Shown piece by piece: positions 9,794-19,555 of a DNA stretch of 37,255 bases. Every line of letters starts with the position of its first letter. Within the stretch, counting starts at the first letter, position 1. Source of the DNA: Paraphysomonas bandaiensis (taxonomy: Eukaryota > Chrysophyceae); contig CBFFRP010000304.1 of assembly GCA_965644295.1 (NCBI GenBank), positions 1 to 37,255 of the forward strand, given 5' to 3'. Made by a program: the position numbers and the translations under genes. A model generated the notes under the pieces. It was not told the origin of the DNA. It worked only from the letters and a program-made list of their open reading frames with translations, and made no database searches.

Positions 9794-10555
9794 TCATTCA
9801 GTTGTTGAATCTAAACTCCATGTCTCACCTGTTAATCTAAAATTGATAGTATTAAACATAATATAACCTACTGAGGCAATAACAATTCTTATAATTGAAT
9901 ATCTTTTAGTTGTTGTGACTGCTTCAGTAAATAAAGTTGAATCTTGAGTACCTGGAAATGCTACATCATCTATATATGAAAAGTTTATTCCATATATATA
10001 TATATAGCATGCTTTCATTGTTCTCTCTTGTCCTGTGCTTCTTTCTTGAGTTGATATAGATGTTAAACGAATTTTTATTTGAACCCATTCACCATCTATT
10101 GATTGAGATGTATCATATGTAGTTGAAAAATAATAATCTGTTCCATTACTACCAATGTAATTACCTGTTGTACCGTCATAAGCTTCACCAGAAGGCATAG
10201 CATAAAAAACACCATCTCTACAATTGTCAATGCCATTAGGACCACTATTATATCTATTATTTCCCCAGAACGCATCATCACTATCATCAAATAATAAATT
10301 ACATGAATTTAAAGGATCGGCTGTTCTATATCTACCATATGAAGTACAAATTAAGTTATAATTTGCATCACTTCCACCAGAATAAGTTTTAGTTATACGT
10401 GTGTCAAAAACATCATGGCCATTAAAAGCAGTTGGGAGACCTGTAAATGATGTAGGAAAAGTAACATTTGTTTGATATTGTGTGTTTGTATTACCTTGAA
10501 TGACATTATATTTGTTAATGTGATTAGCAATATTAATAATAGAACTTAATGACAT
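9794..10555 (-). CDS. Virus-like hypothetical protein, possible structural or surface protein
   Basis: An uninterrupted frame of 253 residues, rich in Asn, Thr, Ser, Tyr and Gly, with no signal peptide or intron. Codons are strongly AT-biased compared with neighbouring host genes. The composition and the segment DGEWVQIKIRLTS suggest a beta-rich extracellular or capsid-associated protein, as often found in large DNA viruses. No family could be named. It is divergent from the fibre-like gene at 10630, with only 74 nt of very AT-rich DNA between the two start codons, which looks like a compact viral promoter region. It is likely a relic of an integrated virus or virus-like element. Confidence 0.55.
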   Translation of the reverse strand: MSLSSIINIANHINKYNVIQGNTNTQYQTNVTFPTSFTGLPTAFNGHDVFDTRITKTYSGGSDANYNLICTSYGRYRTADPLNSCNLLFDDSDDAFWGNNRYNSGPNGIDNCRDGVFYAMPSGEAYDGTTGNYIGSNGTDYYFSTTYDTSQSIDGEWVQIKIRLTSISTQERSTGQERTMKACYIYIYGINFSYIDDVAFPGTQDSTLFTEAVTTTKRYSIIRIVIASVGYIMFNTINFRLTGETWSLDSTTE

Positions 10556-10629
10556 ATATATATATTGATGTTATAGAATAATTTGTTATTTTTATATTAA
10601 ATAATTATATAGTATAAATATATATAATC

Positions 10630-10901
10630 ATGAGTGTTTACCCAAAACCGAAAAGATCAAATACAGTTTTTAATGCATTAGACTATACAAATCCAAAAGA
10701 TAGTGTAGTTGATATAGATTTAACAGGATATATTCAAAAGAGTGGTGACATAATGAGTGGAACTCTAGTTTTACCATCATTAAATTTATATGGAGAAGGA
10801 ACAGTTAAGTTTAATGATGATTCAATACAAACAACAGCAATGACAGATGATTTAAAGACATATATTGAAAATACGAAAACAAAAGCTACTAATATTGACG
10901 T
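10630..10901 (+). pseudogene. Truncated tail-fibre-like gene
   Basis: The frame from ATG 10630 encodes about 90 residues of fibre-like sequence, including GYIQKSGDIMSGTLVLPSLN and GTVKFNDDSIQTTAM. Alternating short beta-strand units with a KSGDxMSG box are typical of phage and giant-virus fibre proteins and structural adhesins. At 10902 the reading frame enters an LTR-like repeat and ends after seven foreign residues at 10921-10923. The original protein was therefore probably longer and the rest is not visible downstream. AT-biased codons match the divergent neighbour at 9794-10555. Confidence 0.6.
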
Positions 10902-11127
10902 TGGTACACGGGTGGGTGGGTAGTAGAATCAGTGCTATATCTCGGTGTTTTAGGTGGGGCACCAGCCAGCCTACACTATGGCCACGCCCTAGGATGGGGC
11001 AACTATCATGCGCAACGGAATAGTTAGAAGTGTAACTGATAATGACGATCATTATGGTGACGATGATGTATCTTGAACAGATACTATCATTAATTCAGTT
11101 CGTGATACATTACATTGAACATCATCA
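10902..11127 (-). mobile_element. Solo LTR-like element interrupting the fibre gene
   Basis: On the plus strand the element starts TGGTACACGG and ends ATCATCA, so it has TG...CA ends. Its right half matches the LTR start at 7527-7637 and its left half matches 22583-22685, both in inverted orientation, at roughly 80-90 percent by eye. No internal retrotransposon genes are attached, which fits a solo LTR. No clear target-site duplication was seen. Confidence 0.65.
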
Positions 11128-11245
11128 CTCATATATACTACCTTATATTAAGATGAATCCTAATATTATAATATTAATAATACTAGTATAATTTAAATAA
11201 TAAATTATCTTATATATTTTTCGCACTTACATAACTTATTTACAC

Positions 11246-12483
11246 TTACACTATCCCAAGACGATCAAGCAACACGTGACAAAAATCATCACATTTTGAA
11301 TTGGCCTTAATTGCTCCAATTATAGTTGACTGCTCAGCACCACTGATGTTACCTCCACACACCTTCTCGAAGATAGTCATCGCCAGCATCCAAAAGTCTG
11401 TATTAATAGATGCAACAGGACCTCTGTTATTCCGACGATCCCACAACTCCCTCGGAAGATAGGCCGGAGTAGAAGCACTGCGTGAGTTGAACAGCACCAA
11501 ACTACCCAAATCCGTCAGAATAAACTCACCGCATGTGTTGATGAGGATATTGGGAGGCTTCACATCATTGTGAGCATAGCCATTCTGATGCAGGAAGTCC
11601 AGTGCACCAGAAAGACAAGTCCAAAACATGGGTGCTGTGATCAAATCTAAAGAAGGAAGGTGCTCGAGGGTGACAGGATGCATAGGCATAAACATGAAGA
11701 ATTTGAGATGTCGTTCATAAAGCTCAAACGAGATGATCCACTGACAGGGCGGCTGATCTTTCAAAACATTCTCAAAGTTCTTGGCGCGCTCGTACTCCTG
11801 AGGTGAGCATATCTTCAAAACATAAGGGACAGAGTGCTTGAAACAAATCTGCAAATTATCGTTGCCATTGATCAACACTCCATCAAGAACAAATCCATTC
11901 CTTTCCAGCTCTATAGTGGTTTGAACAGAAGGCAACTTCAAAGCGTCTTCGTAGGCACATGCAAGGAGTTTTATATCATTAGTTCTGATAGCTATGTCCA
12001 CGCTCCATCCAAACTTCTTAACCATACGAGAAATCGCATCAGGATTCACCTCTGCAACATTCAATTTGCAAGCCAGAGCCACTAATTCAGTCACTGACAG
12101 TGTTGACGATCCTACAGGAAAACAAAATGAACAAACATCAATCAAAACTAAAACAAGAACGAACCATCCGAAGCAGAACACAAACTCAAAATTCAGTTAC
12201 CTGAAGTCGATCGAAGTTCACCCCTCAACTTCCTCTCTTCATCTATTGACTTTCTCACTACTATTCTCTCTTCGAGTAATGACTTCTTCTCTTCTCGCAG
12301 CTGCTTCTTCTCTTCGTGTAAACGTTCAAGTTTACGCCTCCGAAATTGTTTGTCATCATCGGCTAATGCTTTAACTTCAGTATCGTCAATAGAAGATTCC
12401 ACGCTTCGAATCTGTTCATTAATTTGGTTTATTTCAGTCTCAACACGGTCTATTGCTGCATTGATATCATCGATATCACTCAT
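11246..12483 (-). CDS. Coiled-coil protein kinase, possibly Crinkler-like
   Basis: Two exons (12483-12201 and 12111-11246) joined across an 89-nt GT-AG intron in phase 1 give about 382 residues. Residues 1-90 form a strongly charged coiled coil rich in Glu, Lys and Arg. The second exon encodes a protein kinase-like domain: VLKIC with the candidate ATP-binding Lys near 194, HNDVKPPNIL with catalytic Asp near 277 and Asn near 282, and LTDLGS with the metal-binding Asp near 295. A glycine-rich loop is not evident. An N-terminal coil followed by a diverged kinase is an architecture also found in Crinkler-type proteins of oomycetes and other protists, but that relation is inference. The gene lies between a solo LTR and the recombinase. 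Confidence 0.75.
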
Positions 12484-12875
12484 CTTATATACAGTGATAT
12501 TAACTAAGTGATGTCGTTCCTTGTGGTTGTTGGCTGATAGCTATGGGAAAAGAAGGTGCTGAGGGGAGGTATGCACCTTAGTTTTCGGGAATAAATTGAA
12601 GCAAATATACTCGATATTACTGATGTAAAACTACGGCTGGAATACAGATAATTATTGTCTCAATACTAGAGGCATTTTGGAACAAAAATATACAGAGGAC
12701 GCTGATACGGATTCACATTTTTTCAGTAACATTTTTAGTAATATGTTAGAGTTTTTTTTGGCACGTGGTTGTGAAAAACAGTCATTTTAGTGCCTCTCAT
12801 TGACATGACAAGTGGACTTTTTCTGTAAAATGTGGAAGGTACCGTACTCAAGCCCGCACCATAATGGTGTGGAAC

Positions 12876-12883
12876 TATATAAG
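12876..12883 (+). promoter_or_regulatory. Putative TATA box of the recombinase gene
   Basis: TATATAAG lies about 100 nt upstream of the recombinase ATG at 12979, in the 495-nt region shared with the divergent kinase gene. Between 12484 and 12875 nothing else was recognised. Confidence 0.35.
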
Positions 12884-12978
12884 TGGTGATGATGAGTGAC
12901 CAGTGGTATGTATGGTGTTGCTGGTGAGTAATAGATCCAGGGAGGTGGGTGTTGAAGGAGGAGCTCTCTCATCACAGC

Positions 12979-15187
12979 ATGGTATCATACATACAGAACA
13001 TAATAACAGCGAGAACATATCATAGTAGCATGGAATCAACTACCACGGAATCAACTACCACGGAATCAACTACCACGGAATCAACTACCACGGAATCAAC
13101 TACCACGGAATCAACTACCACAGGGGGCATTAGAAAAGTCGGTGATGGGGAAACCAAAAATCGTAACTCCTCTGCGTTAGCTCAGTTTGCGAAGTACTTG
13201 GAGATGCGGTTCGACGGGAAGAAGAGGTATAAGGAACTCATAGACAGTGATATAAATGTAGAACTATTTCAATGTTTCGGTGGCTTTTTGATCGATCACG
13301 CCGTCCATGGAACAACGAAGAAGCCTTTGACCCTAGGTACTGCTTGGCAGTATTTGTCAGACACGAAGACTGCGCTGACGAAGCGATTTAAAAGAAATGA
13401 GTTATTAAGCAGCTCCAATGAGCTGTGGTACAAAGATGTGAGAGCGGCAGTATCAAAGCATATTATCAAGCGGTGTATCGCACAAGGAGTGCGTATATCA
13501 GAGAAAACAAGTCCAGTGGGGAAAGAACTAATGAAGCGCATAGGTGAATACATTATACATCGGGCATCTGATTTCTCCGGTAAGTGGACATACTTCACAT
13601 ATCTATGATTTACTGTATGCTAATAAACTTTATTTAGAAGTGAAGAAGTATTCATTGTACAATCTCTATTTGGTTTTCACGTTTGCTGCTGTTGGTCGGG
13701 TGTCTGAAGCAATGTTTGCTTCGTATAATAATGCAATGTGGCACTGCGATGGATACTTAACGTTTGATTGGACAGAATTGAAGGTGGCTTCTATCAAAAC
13801 AATGAACTTTTTTCCCGACTACTCTTGTCTAGAGACTTGTGTTTTCTTCGCTTATTCAATGTACTGGATGTCCTGTACTGCAGCAGATCTCAACGGTGAC
13901 TTCGTCTTTCCAGATCTAGCATTGACTACATCAAGCGCTAGTCAATTTGTTTCTAAGCTACTAAAACAAATGATCGGGAAGGTACCTGGAGTTACAAAGG
14001 AAACAACAGGCAAGGGTCTTAGAGTCGGGGCTGCAACTGACATAGCCAGTAGTCAGTCAGGCGGCATCTTCCATGCGATTATGCGTGGAGGATGGGACTT
14101 CTCCGGAGAGTGCAGCATTTTTGAGTATATCATGGGACTAGATGTCACTATTGCTGTGGGTGGAAAAATTTTAAGTGGCTACTCTAATCCCAGGAATAAG
14201 ATATATCCACCCGAGTGTGTATTTATCAACAATGGAAACCGAGAACAAGTGATGGCGTTAATCGAAACATGTTATCCACTCACTTACCCAGAATTTGGGG
14301 TTGATGGCTGTCTATTTCAATTTAAACTCTCTGTGTTTGCTACATTCCTTATGAGGTTACCATCATTTGTTTCTAAATACACGGCACAACATGCAGTGGT
14401 TTGTAAATTCAAGCACAACATGATGCGCCACCATTTCACTTGGAATGACATAATGCAATGGAGTGCTGCGATTGAGGAGGAATGGCTTCGCCTTAATTTT
14501 GTAGACACAAGAAATGTAGACGAAATTTACCAGGAGAATCGCATTCTTCGAGACCAAATACAACAGCTTCATAGAAAGTGTGACACCCAAACTATTGCAA
14601 TAGCTGATCTGCACAAGAAATTAGACACTGCTGTGGCTGATATTCTAGAAGGCTTGAAAAATATTCCAACGGATACCACTATACCAACTTCAGAGACTGT
14701 ATCACGGATACCTACATCGCCTACAGTCTTGCCTCCGATTACTGAAGGACCTTCCAAAGGTCCATCCACTACTACGACAAATGTTTTTCAATACATGAGA
14801 GTTAACATGCAGCGCATGCCCCATATATCCTTCATTCAATATAAAACTCTCGAAAAATTATGCTTATCAACAGTTATTATTGACTATTTTGATTATGAAT
14901 TACATGAAATTGTAGGAAAGAGATACCCTATGGTAGACAACGTCAACAAACAGAAAAAACTAAATCGAGTATTGACTAAAGGACTCGGCCTATTGTACGA
15001 TGACGAGAAACGTTTTCTTGATGAGCCGAAACCCTGTATGGCAAGTCAGTCTACTTCGTACAGAGAATGGAAGAGTAATTTAAAATGCATAGCTGAAAAG
15101 GTTGAATTGCGTGTTATTGTTGATTTATTTGGTCAGGAAAATTACGACAAGTTTCACCCCAAAAAAAAGCCTCTAAGAAATACATAA
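12979..15187 (+). CDS. Tyrosine recombinase, Crypton-like
   Basis: Two exons (12979-13579 and 13638-15187, 58-nt intron in phase 1) give about 716 residues. The first in-frame ATG is 12979, and an alternative ATG is at 13030. A repeat of ESTTT (six units) is followed by a helical core-binding-like domain. The catalytic domain has AVGRVSEAMF with the first Arg, GKGLRVGAATDIAS in place of the H-x-x-R box (His replaced by Lys), GGWDF with Trp at the second His position, and FEYIMG with the likely nucleophilic Tyr. A coiled coil and a basic C-terminal region follow. Such enzymes cut and join DNA by a 3'-phosphotyrosine intermediate and mobilise Crypton and related elements. At an A8 run (15161-15168) the frame probably slipped: another frame stays open to 15288 and encodes a PRTKKRK-type basic motif. 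Confidence 0.8.
13033..13122 (+). repeat. 15-bp tandem repeat in the recombinase gene, six copies
   Basis: The unit GAATCAACTACCACG is repeated six times and encodes Glu-Ser-Thr-Thr-Thr. Only the last base of the last copy differs, which points to recent expansion. Confidence 0.95.
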
Positions 15188-15264
15188 ACAGTATATATGA
15201 TGCAATGAGTGCACGAAGGGACAGTGATGGTAACATTATTCCAAGGACAAAGAAAAGGAAACTT

Positions 15265-15813
15265 CAGTCTGATGTTAGTAATCTGTAGAATGCCAATATA
15301 TGTATTCATTTATAACCACTCCATCAACTTTTTATAATGTACCCTTATAATTAATGATTCATTAGTAATTGGAATACATCGTATCATTATTTACAGAGCA
15401 TACAACAGTATAATCAACCATTACAGCGTTCAGCATTTTATTATTCGACACAGTCTGATGTTAGTAATCTGTAGAATGCCTATATGTATTCATTTATAAC
15501 CACTCCATCAACTTTTTATAATGTACCCTTATAATTAATGATTCATTAGTAATTGGAATACATCGTATCATTATTTACAGAGCATACAACAGTATAATCA
15601 ACCATTACAGCGTGCAGCATTTTATTATTCGACACAGTCTGATGTTAGTAATCTGTAGAATGCCTATATGTATTCATTTATAACCACTCCATCAACTTTT
15701 TATACTGTACCCTTATAATTAATGATTCATTAGTAATTGGAATACATCGTATCATTATTTACAGAGCATACAACAGTATAATCAACCATCACAGCGTTCA
15801 GCATTTTATTATT
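15265..15813 (+). repeat. About 185-bp tandem repeat, three copies
   Basis: Copies start with CAGTCTGATGTTAGTAATCT at 15265, 15451 and 15635. They are nearly identical, with a few substitutions and one 2-nt length change. The first copy begins inside the likely original 3' end of the recombinase reading frame (the alternative stop at 15286-15288), so the array grew out of the gene end. Confidence 0.93.
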
Positions 15814-16207
15814 CCACACCGTTCAGAATTCTTATCACATACAGCCATACTGCATACCCTTACACAACATGACACATATTCACTGCAAGATGGAACAGGG
15901 GCAGCCGGGCGCTTGTGTCGCTTAGGCATCCCTCTTGCACCGGTAAGTATAAACGTCATTGCGCCTACAACAGCATAATAAACCATCACAGCCTTCAGCA
16001 TTTTATTATTCCACACCGTTCAGAATTCTTATCACATACAGCCATACTGCATACCCTTACACAACATGACACATATTCACTGCAAGATGGTACAGGGGCA
16101 GCCGGGCGCTTGTGTCGCTTAGGCATCCCTCTTGCACCGGTAAGTATAAACGTCATTGCGCCTACAACAGCATAATAAACCATGACAACATTCAGCATCT
16201 CATATAC
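15814..16207 (+). repeat. 197-bp tandem repeat, two copies
   Basis: Copies start with CCACACCGTTCAGAATTC at 15814 and 16011 and differ at very few positions until about 16187. Each unit contains a roughly 36-bp block (15901-15936 and 16098-16133) resembling 9181-9216 in the helicase pseudogene. Each also contains the module beginning CAACAG found in the preceding array. Minus-strand frames through the repeats would encode a repeated Cys-rich peptide but are probably not genes. Confidence 0.92.
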
Positions 16208-16305
16208 CATCACACAACATAGTGCATGCATGATATACAGCCTTCTATTCCTTCAAATGTACCACTTCTCATCTCTCTGCATACCTGACACTTTAAATAG
16301 GATGA

Positions 16306-16324
16306 TGGGAGCATGATGCTCCCA
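16306..16324. repeat. 19-nt palindrome
   Basis: TGGGAGCATGATGCTCCCA is perfectly self-complementary around one central base. It could form a hairpin or be a dimeric protein-binding site. No function is known. Confidence 0.6.
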
Positions 16325-16650
16325 CCTGGAATTCAATCATTGATATCCATATCATATCACTTCATACCATAATATACAGCCCTTCACAGTTCCTCTCCAT
16401 ACAGCCTTATAAACCTCGTCCAGTAACTGCATATCTCATCTCACAGTTTCATGAAATAAGATGGTAGCAACATGTTATCACCTATCATTCAAGCACTCAT
16501 TAACGTGTATCTGCTGCATATGGCTGCCTCGTCATATTACTATATACATATACTCGATGCATGTGATATGATGCACTATGCTATGATGCACTCTGCTGAT
16601 TGGATCACTCGATGGGCGCACTTGCTGTGCGGCCTTTGTGTAAAAACAAG

Positions 16651-16668
16651 GGTGCGGGATCCCGCACC
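16651..16668. repeat. 18-nt perfect GC-rich palindrome
   Basis: GGTGCGGGATCCCGCACC is perfectly self-complementary and is followed by a related half-site GGTGCGGGC at 16672-16680. The GC-rich block stands out in AT-rich DNA about 280 nt upstream of the desaturase start. Role unknown. Confidence 0.6.
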
Positions 16669-16949
16669 TGCGGTGCGGGCTAAATAATTTTTCAGGATTA
16701 AGATGAACTTCCCGTCCTCTTACACAGTGTAGATTCGTATTGAATACACACATACAGGCAGAATATACATACGCAGCATCTGCACTATATAATCCTACGT
16801 ATCATATCAACGTATGGAGGTCTAGTAGTGGGGAGCCATATGCATATATGTCTGGTGGTTGCAATCCTATTCACCTCCATTCCAATTCCATATATATATA
16901 TACCTCTATACATTCATTTGACTACTAATACTTATCATAAGAAGTCATC

Positions 16950-18274
16950 ATGAGTGATACAAAAGCAACATTAGAGGCAAGAACTATTCAAGTAGATGAT
17001 AAAGTCTACTCAGCTAAAGCACTGGCTGATGAACATCCTGGTGGTGATTTATTTATTAAAGCATTTGCTGGTCGTGATGCTACTGAAGCATTTATGTCAT
17101 ATCATCGTCGTCGATTCCCTCATGATAAAATGAAACATACGGCTATTGGTAAAGCAGTTTCTATTAAATCAGAGGATGCGGATAAGGATTATATTGAGCT
17201 TTGTGAGATTATCGATAAAGTATTACCAAGAGCGAAATCATTTGCACCAACATCTTATTTTGTTAAGGCATTTACTATTATTGCTATTGCTGTTGGGCTT
17301 GAGGTAAGATAGTATGCTATATTTTTGCTGTGATATCGTATTCATGTCGTATCCAGTTGTACATTCACCTCACCCGAAGCTACAAGTGGTATCTGACTGC
17401 TGTGTTGGGGCTAGTGTATGCTTTTATTGGGCTCAATATTCAGCACGATGCCAATCACGGTGCTATATCTCGCAACCCTAGAGTCAACAGACTTTTGGGC
17501 CTAACTCAAAACTGGATTGGTGGTTCAGCAGTGGATTGGATACACCAACACGTTGTGCAGCACCACGTACACACCAACGACCTGCACCATGACCCAGACA
17601 TTGCGGGTAATACATTCATTCGACTCAATCCGCTGCAGCCTCTGCTCCACTTCCACGTTGTGCAGCACATATACATCTTCCTTCTAATCTGTGGCTTTGG
17701 CTTCTCCGTTGTCTTCACGTCAATGCAACACCTTTACACTGGCATGCACAAGAGTAGAATGTCTGAGATGTTGGCGGGGTACAGAGTGCGGGAGTTTCTG
17801 GCAACATTTCCTTTCTTTTTGCGCTGGTTTGTTCTGCCGATTGTGCAGGTGCCCTCTGTCCAGACTGCTCTAAATGTAGCGCCAATGTTTGTTACCGGTG
17901 GGTTCTATCTGGCCTTTTTCTTTGTCATTTCCCACAACTTTGTTGGTGTGCACATGTTCGACAAGACAAAGACAGATAAGAAGAAGGAGTCATTCTTGTA
18001 CAGCCAAGTAGCATCTTCTTGCAATGTGGGAGGGCCTTGGTTGGCCTTTATTAATGGTGGACTTAACTACCAAATTGAGCACCATCTCTTTCCCCGTATA
18101 TCACACACACACTATCCTAAAATAGCCCCCGTTGTTCGTGAATTCTGTCGCAAAAAAGGTATCCCGTATGTGCACTTCCCGACTATTTCTGAGAACATGG
18201 CCTCTTGTGTGAACCACCTCTACAAGTTTGGCAATGACAAGAACCCCTACCCCTCCGTCAAAGCGTGGAAGTAA
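16950..18274 (+). CDS. Front-end fatty-acid desaturase with N-terminal cytochrome b5 domain
   Basis: Two exons (16950-17303 and 17357-18274, 53-nt intron in phase 0) give about 423 residues. The N-terminal cytochrome b5 domain has the heme-binding HPGG at residues 29-32. The desaturase domain has the three histidine boxes: HDANH (148-152), HVVQHH (183-188) and QIEHH (357-361). The Gln in the last box is diagnostic for front-end desaturases, which add double bonds between an existing one and the carboxyl end of polyunsaturated fatty acids. The enzyme should sit in the ER membrane with cytochrome b5 supplying electrons. The boxes resemble delta-5 and delta-4 desaturases of diatoms and thraustochytrids, but the regiospecificity cannot be read from the sequence. 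Length and order are normal for the family. Confidence 0.92.
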
Positions 18275-19555
18275 GCGTGTGCATATTAAGCACTACGAAC
18301 ATGCTGCAGCTGCTACTTAGACTGCAGTCCACGGCACTCTCTACAAATTTATTTTGTGGTACTATGTTGGTTGCCTTACCAATATGCGTAATCTAATTTA
18401 AAGTCTGCTTGTTACATTAAACTGAGAAATTGTCCGCTCAACGACACTCCTTATCACTAGGTTAAATTGTAGCTTACACTCATAATGTTGAAAACCTGAT
18501 GTAGCTTGTTTGCTGTTAAAGGAAATAGGAGTTTACTGATTAACCTTAGGTATATTGAACTACAACCAACTCCTACGTGCGTACTTGAAGTTTGGTAAAA
18601 AGCCAATCGCTAGTAGTTATCCTGTATTCTATGTAGCAATGAAATACAGAATATACATGACTACAGTATAGGAGTAGCTATTACAAGTATACAAAGAAAA
18701 ATATAGTAGCTGTTAAAGATATGATTTGTAGAACAGAATGTTGATGTTGGTGAATGACGTGGTTCCTAACTCATAGGGCTACAACATCATAAACTTACTA
18801 TATCTCCTATAATATCAATCAGTCAATATTGCACTAACTAAAAGCGTAAATTAATAAGGTAAACAAATTAAAAAATCAATGGCAGCTACAAAAAGGAATG
18901 AATAAAAATAGATAACCCAAACCTTATACTCCCGAATTACAAATGTACCCCTACCACAGAAGGATACACAAGATATAGCAAATAGCGAGGTATTAACTTT
19001 CGTACATAAATGTGATGATGAATGTGAAAATATAAAATTGTAGTTTCACTAGGCTTCGTGTTGTTAGATGAAACCCAAAACACAACGTAGCAACGTAGAG
19101 GATTTGATGATCTGCTTTTGAAACTTGACTCATAATTGTGGAATTGTGGTGTCCCTAAAATACAAATGACTGCCAATATTATAATTGAGATAGAAGATAG
19201 ATTGTGTTCGAACAAAATATTGAACATGAAAGTCTATAATTGCCGGGAGCGTTCTGTTGAACCCAGATCAAAACACTTTCTTGAGACACAATGGGGATAA
19301 AATTTCAACGTTACTCTATTTTCTGAAGGAAATTCCATGTCGCTGTTTGATTTATAAATAAAGATATAAAACCATGTAACCTCACTACAGTGTACTTATT
19401 TTCACTACATTGTCATTCGACAAATACATATATCACAAGAATAAAAAATAAAACGTCAGATAGTGTTACGCCAAATGTGCATAACAAAGTATGTTTTGCA
19501 ACAATAAGAGTAGCACTCGTTTAAGTGAGCTCTTGTCTACGAAAATACACCTACT
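18275..19555. other. Intergenic region with a diverged dispersed repeat
   Basis: This gap holds the 3' ends of the desaturase (+) and the EF-hand gene (-). No coding sequence was recognised. Parts of 18937-19320 resemble parts of 27040-27110 and 27440-27650, which suggests an old dispersed repeat. Confidence 0.4.

Larger units (their letters stand above)
16208..16949. other. Intergenic region upstream of the desaturase
   Basis: No supported gene. The region contains two palindromes (16306-16324 and 16651-16668) and a T/A-rich tract shortly before the desaturase ATG at 16950. A short plus-strand open frame at 16472-16687 has no recognisable motif. Confidence 0.5.

Noticed and set aside
9362-9797. 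Minus-strand open frames of 121 and 66 codons
   Set aside because: They are low-complexity, hydrophobic and Asn-rich, explained by AT-rich DNA and a degenerate hexanucleotide repeat.
11994-12374. Plus-strand open frame of 126 codons
   Set aside because: It is antisense to the kinase gene exons and its intron, and the minus strand has clear kinase and coiled-coil sequence.
13296-13598. Minus-strand open frame of 100 codons
   Set aside because: It is antisense to the recombinase core-binding region and has no independent support.
15265-16207. CRISPR-like array
   Set aside because: The units are about 185 and 197 bp and almost wholly identical, with no short repeats separated by unique spacers. 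The window is eukaryotic.
15798-16231. Two nearly identical minus-strand Cys-rich frames (about 72 and 78 codons)
   Set aside because: They are produced by the 197-bp tandem repeat and read through it from copy to copy. No coding motif is clear, so they were treated as repeat DNA.
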